64,000 nt of DNA from UBA2093 sp040402055 (GTDB taxonomy: Bacteria > Actinomycetota > Acidimicrobiia > Acidimicrobiales > Ilumatobacteraceae), in NCBI GenBank assembly GCA_040402055.1, contig JBBANJ010000002.1:1-64000 (forward strand). The letters are read 5' to 3'. Positions 59,474 to 64,000 of the stretch are shown piece after piece (within the stretch, counting starts at the first letter, position 1; every line of letters starts with the position of its first letter). The notes under the pieces are model-generated. The model saw nothing but the letters and a program-made list of their open reading frames with translations, had not been told where the DNA came from and did not search any database. Both the position numbers and the translations under genes were made by a program.

Positions 59474-59547
59474 ATTTATACGCTTGTCACCACGGTAGGA
59501 ACTATCGCGTGAACAATAGTCTGTCATATTGTGAACGAAAAGTGAAC
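59474..59547 (-). promoter_or_regulatory. PHO-box-like array and phoU promoter
   Basis: On the minus strand GTTCAC occurs at 59547-59542, 59536-59531 and 59514-59509, that is in 11-bp phase with one degenerate unit between the second and third. Eleven-bp repeats with a GTTCAC core are the PhoP binding pattern known from Streptomyces. TATAAA at about 59480-59475 is a plausible -10. The array lies between the ppk stop and the phoU start. Confidence 0.75.
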
Positions 59548-59560
59548 TTGTACTGCGTAT

Positions 59561-61636
59561 TTACAGGGAGATAGTGCCCTGGGGCACTCCCTGTTTCAAC
59601 TGCGATTCAGAGTCCCGCTGATGAATGCGGAACTGAGCATCGTTCGCTGAGACGTATTCTGCTGGACCAACACGACGCCAGTTACCTTCTCGATTCATCT
59701 CGAACGCCACGACATCATCAGAAAGAAGGGTCGAGAACACTTCTTCAATCCATGCGCGGTGTTTCGGATGCTCAACCGGAATAAGAACCTCTACTCGTTT
59801 ATCAAGGTTGCGAGGCATCAAGTCCGCTGAGCCGATGTAATACACAGGCTCATCGTTTCGGCCACCATGTGCAAAGTGATACATACGAGAATGCTCAAGA
59901 TACCTGCCGAGAACTGACCTAATTCGAACATTCTTTTCGTGATCAGAACTTGGTCGCATGCAACAGACACCGCGAACGATGAGATCAATTCGAACGCCAG
60001 CATCACTTGCCTGGTACAGCAACTCAATGATTTCGGCATCGGCGAGGCCGTTAATCTTGATCACCATGTGCCCTTCGGAACCAAAGGTGATCTCATTCTT
60101 AATGAGTTCAATCATCGTGTTACGTAAGTAACGGGGAGCCACGATGAGGCGCTTGTAGTCATGATCGCGACCAAAGCCAGTTAGCGAGTTAAACAGGTGC
60201 GAAACATCATCACCAATACTCTCGTCGCACGTAAAGAGACCAATGTCTTCGTAGGTTCGAGCAGTCTTTGAGTTGTAGTTACCGGTACCGACATGCACGT
60301 ATCGACGCAGTCCGGATTCTTCTTGGCGGACAACTAATACGCACTTGCAGTGAGTCTTTAGACCCACAACGCCGTACACCACATGAACTCCGGCTCGTTC
60401 AAGTTCTTTGGCCCAGGTGACATTGGTTGCTTCGTCGAAGCGAGCAGTCAATTCGATTAGCGCAACAACTTGTTTCCCTAATTCAGCAGCCTTGATAAGA
60501 CTGCGCGCAATGGGTGAATCACCTGACGTGCGGTACAAAGTTATTTTGATTCCTTGCACACGAGGGTCATTGGCTGCTTGTTCAAGAAACTCTTCAGTAG
60601 ATGAAGAAAAAGACTCATACGGGTGATGCACCAACAGGTCGCGTTGACGCAACACACTGAACATGGACTGGTCGTTGCCATCTGCAGCGGCCAAACGACC
60701 AGCAGTTACAGAGCGCCACGGTGTGTCCTTCAGTGTTGGTTCGTCCATTCCGTGCAGTTCCCATAGGCAAGACAACGCAAGTGGTGCTGTATGAAATGAG
60801 ACGTCTGTTCTTTCCAGATCAAGTTCTTCCAGCAACATGTCAAGAACATCTGGGTTGATGTGGTGATCAACTTCAAGTCGAACAGCACGGCCAAAACGCC
60901 TGCGACGCAATTCCATCTCGACTGCAGCAAGAAGATCATCAGCGTCTTCATCATCAAGCGTGAGGTCTGCGTTACGCGTCACTCTGAATGCGCTGACGTG
61001 GATGATGTCCATTCCGACAAAAAGCTCTGAGATATGTGCTGCGATGACATCTTCAATCAACACGTATCGACCCTCAGACATTTTGTGAAATCTCTTTAGG
61101 AAGGTGGGAATTTTCACCCTGGCAAAACGCTGCTCACCTGTGCTGGCATCACGTACGAGGACACCAAGACTGATAGCCATGTTCGAGATATACGGGAATG
61201 GGTGCGAAGGGTCAACGGCTAGAGGCGTAAGCACTGGGAACAATTGACGTTCAAAGAACTTCTGCATGCTTTCGCGCTCTTCTTGCGTGAGGTCTTCCCA
61301 TCGGCAAATAACCACACCATGCTCAGCTAGTGGGGGAAATAGTTCGTTGAGAAGCAAGTTTTCATGTTCAGACACCAAGTAATCAACACGATGTGCAATT
61401 TCGTTCAGTTGCCGAGTCGGCGACAGTCCATCTGAAGATGACGATTGAATACCGGCAGCAACCTGGCCCTTCAATGCAGCAACACGAACCTGGAAAAACT
61501 CATCAAGGTTCGAACAAAAGATGGCACAAAACTTGATCCGCTCAAGCAATGGAACTGAGGTTTCGCGGGCGAGCGAAAGGACGCGCTCGTTGAAATCAAG
61601 CCAGCTCAATTCACGATTACCAATGAGACGACTCAT
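59561..61636 (-). CDS. ppk: Polyphosphate kinase 1
   Basis: A 691-residue Ppk1. ELSWLDFNERVLSLA begins the N domain. The autophosphorylated His is in YVHVGTGNYNSKTARTYEDIGLFT (read in blocks), and LIVRGVCCMRP and YLEHSRMYHF lie in the C2 catalytic domain. It polymerises the ATP gamma-phosphate into polyphosphate. The ATG at 61636 begins at the family N terminus; a TTG at 61681 would add 15 residues. Position next to phoU fits phosphate storage. Confidence 0.95.
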   Translation of the reverse strand: MSRLIGNRELSWLDFNERVLSLARETSVPLLERIKFCAIFCSNLDEFFQVRVAALKGQVAAGIQSSSSDGLSPTRQLNEIAHRVDYLVSEHENLLLNELFPPLAEHGVVICRWEDLTQEERESMQKFFERQLFPVLTPLAVDPSHPFPYISNMAISLGVLVRDASTGEQRFARVKIPTFLKRFHKMSEGRYVLIEDVIAAHISELFVGMDIIHVSAFRVTRNADLTLDDEDADDLLAAVEMELRRRRFGRAVRLEVDHHINPDVLDMLLEELDLERTDVSFHTAPLALSCLWELHGMDEPTLKDTPWRSVTAGRLAAADGNDQSMFSVLRQRDLLVHHPYESFSSSTEEFLEQAANDPRVQGIKITLYRTSGDSPIARSLIKAAELGKQVVALIELTARFDEATNVTWAKELERAGVHVVYGVVGLKTHCKCVLVVRQEESGLRRYVHVGTGNYNSKTARTYEDIGLFTCDESIGDDVSHLFNSLTGFGRDHDYKRLIVAPRYLRNTMIELIKNEITFGSEGHMVIKINGLADAEIIELLYQASDAGVRIDLIVRGVCCMRPSSDHEKNVRIRSVLGRYLEHSRMYHFAHGGRNDEPVYYIGSADLMPRNLDKRVEVLIPVEHPKHRAWIEEVFSTLLSDDVVAFEMNREGNWRRVGPAEYVSANDAQFRIHQRDSESQLKQGVPQGTISL

Positions 61637-61741
61637 GAGAGACAAGGGTAGTGAAAGGAGCGCCGGACTTGTAGCCGGCAACTCATAGAGTTCGCCGTGT
61701 GTTTACCGTGCTGTGATGTGGATGTTACCCACGACTTCGAA

Positions 61742-62008
61742 TTAGAACTCGTAGTCAGGGTCGCCCATATCCCATTCGATGGAAATGAGTTCACGCTCGG
61801 CATCGCGAACGATGCGAGCCATGTTGCGGCGAAATTGTGGGTCATCACGAGGAAGCAAAACGAGACGAGCAAGAACACGCGAACGGAATTCATCGAGAAC
61901 TGTCTGATCGCCCCAGTCTGAGTAGACCTCCCAATGAGGAGATACTGCGCCAAGAAATGCGATGCGGGCATGAGCTTTCGGGGCCTGAGGAATCTGGATA
62001 TCTGTCAT
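61742..62008 (-). CDS. Hypothetical protein upstream of ppk, 88 residues
   Basis: Not recognised. A soluble acidic protein with a helical core (VLDEFRSRVLARLVLL, FRRNMARIVRDAERELI) and a DMGDPDYEF tail. GGAG five bases before the ATG at 62008 supports this start over 62026. It lies 105 bases upstream of ppk in the same direction and is probably co-transcribed. It is divergent from whiB across a 288-base gap (62009-62296). Confidence 0.6.
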   Translation of the reverse strand: MTDIQIPQAPKAHARIAFLGAVSPHWEVYSDWGDQTVLDEFRSRVLARLVLLPRDDPQFRRNMARIVRDAERELISIEWDMGDPDYEF

Positions 62009-62102
62009 GGTGTCTCCGAACTGCAATGTGTTAGTTGCACGTGTGAATCAATAGCGAACTCCGAACAGCCTATCGGGGCACGCGCACGACGACTTATGAG
62101 CG

Positions 62103-62232
62103 TTTTTTGCACTTTTTGAGCCCTTTTTGATGCCAAGCCTGTGGATAAGTCACATCTTTACCAAACCTTTACCGAATCTGACGGCAGGCGACGACACACT
62201 CGTGCTTGACTTTAGGTGCGGGAACTTCCCGC
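62103..62232. promoter_or_regulatory. Structured region upstream of whiB
   Basis: The 288-base gap 62009-62296 holds no gene. It contains three T-runs (62103-62108, 62113-62117, 62124-62128) in near-helical phase, a perfect DnaA 9-mer at 62140-62148 (TTATCCACA on the minus strand), two CTTTACC repeats 11 bp apart (62156, 62167), TTGACT at 62206-62211 and a GCGGGAA-C-TTCCCGC palindrome at 62218-62232. Together they look like a regulated promoter; no single regulator is proven. Confidence 0.5.
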
Positions 62233-62296
62233 CATGACTCGGCGTCATACAGACACCGAACCAAGAGCATCTGTTTCAGATGAAGCGAGGACAGCC

Positions 62297-62587
62297 ATGA
62301 AAGTACAACTTCAAGTTACGAGTGCACCGGTCACGAACCTTCCGTTCGATGACTCACCGACATCCTGGATGGGCGACGGCAACTGCCGCAATTACCTGCC
62401 GGCCACCTTCTTTCCGTCAGACGGAGTTGGTGTTGATCGGGCTCGTGCAATTTGCAAGGGGTGCCCAGTGAGCAACACGTGTCTTGAATATGCCCTTGCA
62501 GAACGCATTGATCATGGCGTGTGGGGCGGTTGCAGCGAGCGTGAGCGTCGCAGAATTTTGAAGAGGCGCCGCGGAATCGCGGTCTGA
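62297..62587 (+). CDS. WhiB-family Fe-S transcriptional regulator
   Basis: A 96-residue Wbl protein. Four Cys ligands lie in GNCRNYL, AICKGCPVSNTC and follow the C-x(n)-CxxCxxxxxC spacing. GVWGGCSERERRRIL is the G[I/V]WGG turn plus basic helix. It binds a [4Fe-4S] cluster and a sigma factor. I use the ATG at 62297 with GAGG seven bases upstream. The frame is open to 62216, but those 27 codons cross the palindrome. Confidence 0.9.
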   Translation: MKVQLQVTSAPVTNLPFDDSPTSWMGDGNCRNYLPATFFPSDGVGVDRARAICKGCPVSNTCLEYALAERIDHGVWGGCSERERRRILKRRRGIAV

Positions 62588-62592
62588 CCTAC

Positions 62593-62766
62593 TTACTTTG
62601 AATCAGACGAAGAGTCGTCAGACTTGCCTTCGTCCATTGCCTTCTTGAACTCTTTTTGAGCCGAACCAAGGTTCTTGGCAAGCTTTGGCAGTTGTGCACC
62701 ACCGAATAGCACCAGTACAACGACTAGAACGATAATGAGCTCTGGGCCTTCAAGAAACGAAATCAT
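62593..62766 (-). CDS. tatA: Sec-independent translocase TatA
   Basis: A 57-residue TatA. A short N terminus and one helix (LIIVLVVVLVLFGGAQLPKLAKNLG, read in blocks) with the FG-x(n)-LP-x-LAK hinge precede an amphipathic helix and an acidic tail. It forms the pore for folded Tat substrates, one of which may be the YHYH lipoprotein. AGGA before the ATG at 62766 supports this start. The whiB stop lies 5 bases from its own stop. Confidence 0.88.
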   Translation of the reverse strand: MISFLEGPELIIVLVVVLVLFGGAQLPKLAKNLGSAQKEFKKAMDEGKSDDSSSDSK

Positions 62767-62813
62767 GTTCCTGACGGTAGCAGGAAGGGGCGGTTCTTTG
62801 GTAAGCACGAGGG

Positions 62814-63596
62814 GTGCTCGAATGTGTCATCAACGTCAGCGAGGGGCGTAACACCGCCATCCTTGATGCCCTTGCTCAATCGTGTGCGGGCGACCTGCTC
62901 GATGTCCACTCAGACTCTGATCACAATCGCAGTGTGTTCACCATGGTTGGCATTGATGCCCCACGAGCGCTCGCGCGGGCTGCATTTTCTGCATTGAGTC
63001 TTAGTGCCCATTCCGGCGTTCATCCGCGAATTGGTGTTGTTGATGTTGTTCCGTTTGTGCCACTCGTTAATTCCACAATGCACGATGCACAAAAAGCACG
63101 AGATGAGTTTGCAGCATGGGCAGCAGAAGAATTGAACGTGCCAAGTTTTCTTTACGGAACTGAACGCACACTTCCTGACATTCGCAGAAATGCATGGACA
63201 TCGTTACTGCCTGATGTTGGACCACATGTTCCCCACCCTGCTGCTGGCGCAATGTGTGTCGGTGTTCGTGAACCATTAGTCGCATACAACTTGTGGTTGG
63301 AAGCTGTAGATCTTGCAGCGACACGTCGCATTGCTTCAGCAGTTCGCACAGCAAGTATTCGCACTTTGGGCCTACAAGTAGGGGCGTTCACACAAGTAAG
63401 CGTGAACCTCATTCAGCCAATGATTGCTGGGCCATCTGAGGTATTTGATGCAGTTGCTCAGCACGCAGCAGTGCATCACGCAGAACTTGTGGGATTACTT
63501 CCCGCTTCTGTTCTTGCAACAATTTCACGAGACCGTTGGGAGGACCTTGATCTGTCCGTGGAACAAACTATTGAGTGGCGATTAACTAACCGTTGA
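62814..63596 (+). CDS. Glutamate formimidoyltransferase, N-terminal type
   Basis: A 260-residue protein with the formiminotransferase N and C subdomains. LECVINVSEGRN, LLDVHSDSDHNRSVFTMVG and SAHSGVHPRIGVVDVVPFVP, read in blocks, contain the catalytic His region. It lacks the cyclodeaminase domain of bifunctional FTCD. It moves a formimino (or formyl) group between glutamate and tetrahydrofolate, in histidine catabolism or one-carbon supply. The start is a GTG. No other histidine-degradation gene is nearby. Confidence 0.87.
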   Translation: MLECVINVSEGRNTAILDALAQSCAGDLLDVHSDSDHNRSVFTMVGIDAPRALARAAFSALSLSAHSGVHPRIGVVDVVPFVPLVNSTMHDAQKARDEFAAWAAEELNVPSFLYGTERTLPDIRRNAWTSLLPDVGPHVPHPAAGAMCVGVREPLVAYNLWLEAVDLAATRRIASAVRTASIRTLGLQVGAFTQVSVNLIQPMIAGPSEVFDAVAQHAAVHHAELVGLLPASVLATISRDRWEDLDLSVEQTIEWRLTNR

Positions 63597-63864
63597 TTGT
63601 GACGCGACGGCCATCTTGTGCACGTTGACGACGCAAGCGACGACGCTCGCGCTCTGACAAGCCGCCCCAGATTCCGAATTTCTCGCCATTAGCTAGTGCG
63701 TACTCGAGGCAATCTCCGCGAACTACGCAGCCTTTGCACACTTCTTTTGCTTCACGGGTGCTTGCACCACGCTCTGGAAAAAACAAATCAGGGTCGACGC
63801 CGAGGCAGTTGGCCTGGTCTTGCCAGCCACGTTCTTGGCTTAATGAATCAGAATCTCCGTGCAT
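63586..63864 (-). CDS. WhiB-family regulator, WhiB2-like
   Basis: A 92-residue Wbl protein. The Cys ligands are in DQANCLGVDPDLFFPERG, EVCKGCVVRGDC, and the turn and basic helix in FGIWGGLSERERRRLRRQR. The FFPERGAST block and length resemble the WhiB1/WhiB2 class linked to division and sporulation control. GGGAGG seven bases before the ATG supports the start. Its 3' end overlaps the formimidoyltransferase gene by 11 bases. The 136 bases upstream (63865-64000) hold TGTAATT twice, 14 bases apart, and no gene. Confidence 0.92.
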   Translation of the reverse strand: MHGDSDSLSQERGWQDQANCLGVDPDLFFPERGASTREAKEVCKGCVVRGDCLEYALANGEKFGIWGGLSERERRRLRRQRAQDGRRVTING

Positions 63865-64000
63865 GCTTTTGCCTCCCAGCTACAGCCATATCCGAGTCCC
63901 AAGGGATCTTGGAATGTGGCTTGTAATTACAGCGATGTAATTGTGGCAAATATTTACACAAAATGCAAATGGGGTATGGGAAATCCCAAATGAACAGTCG

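Noticed and set aside
62103..62173. Possible replication origin because of a DnaA box, T-runs and repeats
   Set aside because: Only one DnaA 9-mer is visible, and no dnaA, dnaN, parAB or rpmH lies nearby. A regulatory role is likelier.
1..64000. Prophage, transposon, CRISPR-Cas, rRNA or tRNA genes
   Set aside because: No integrase, transposase, cas gene, repeat array, cloverleaf or rRNA segment was seen in the gaps or reading frames I checked.

Overview
The window looks like a contiguous piece of a free-living actinobacterial chromosome, most likely class Acidimicrobiia. The pointers are two WhiB-family Fe-S regulators, two proteins of the mycothiol-dependent DinB/MDMPI fold, inositol-phosphate synthase, PAC2, DUF3054, a divergent Lnt and an ERTWRHP-type envelope protein, all at an apparent base composition near 50% GC. 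The class-level assignment is inference. I see no rRNA, tRNA, insertion sequence, prophage or CRISPR array. Genes are densely packed, many with 4-base overlaps. A recurrent TANNNT hexamer 6-8 bases before start codons suggests that many transcripts are leaderless.

Layout. 1-0.7 kb: an XRE/nucleotidyltransferase toxin-antitoxin-like pair cut by the window edge. 0.7-9.2 kb: HAD hydrolase, ABC-F ATPase, quinone oxidoreductase, an atypical NRAMP transporter, a Gfo/Idh/MocA oxidoreductase with a GNAT partner, and a CopC-CopD copper fusion with an MDMPI-fold protein. 9.2-12.2 kb: a BtuFCD-type vitamin B12 ABC importer behind a cobalamin riboswitch. 12.2-18.8 kb: aspartate aminotransferase, serC, PAC2, hicB-hicA, a TIGR03086 protein, metY and a Phd-VapC pair. 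18.8-22.4 kb: ilvBNC behind an attenuator with a Leu/Val-rich leader peptide; ilvD lies separately at 27.6-29.4 kb. 22.3-34.2 kb: DUF2752 and RDD membrane proteins, a haloalkane-dehalogenase-like hydrolase, ino1, two unrecognised genes, an FTR1 iron permease under a DtxR/IdeR-like operator, an acyl-CoA dehydrogenase and three consecutive lipoproteins. 34.2-40.2 kb: gatCAB, enoyl-CoA hydratase, lgt, an esterase and a ferredoxin.

40.3-49.1 kb: one long plus-strand run, htpX-like, hemE, hemH, hemY/cgoX, lnt, then GT4, methyltransferase and prenyltransferase-like genes, facing a second methyltransferase. 49.8-55.6 kb: tesB, a PQQ sugar dehydrogenase-like lipoprotein, mreB, a small membrane protein, moaE, a pseudo-protease and a zincin-like protein with an altered metal motif. 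55.6-62.0 kb: MFS transporter, then a phosphate block (response regulator, histidine kinase, phoU, ppk) with a PHO-box-like array before phoU. 62.0-64.0 kb: whiB, tatA, formimidoyltransferase and a second whiB.

The clearest regulatory elements are the B12 riboswitch, the ilv attenuator, the PHO-box array and the iron box. The best candidate for undescribed biology is the GT4/methyltransferase/prenyltransferase-like/methyltransferase cluster. Also notable are the Lnt with Ser at the expected catalytic Cys, the NRAMP without its usual metal ligands, the three-lipoprotein cluster and a 40-bp repeat of the metY 3' end. I did not find a clear, wholly novel defence or mobile system.
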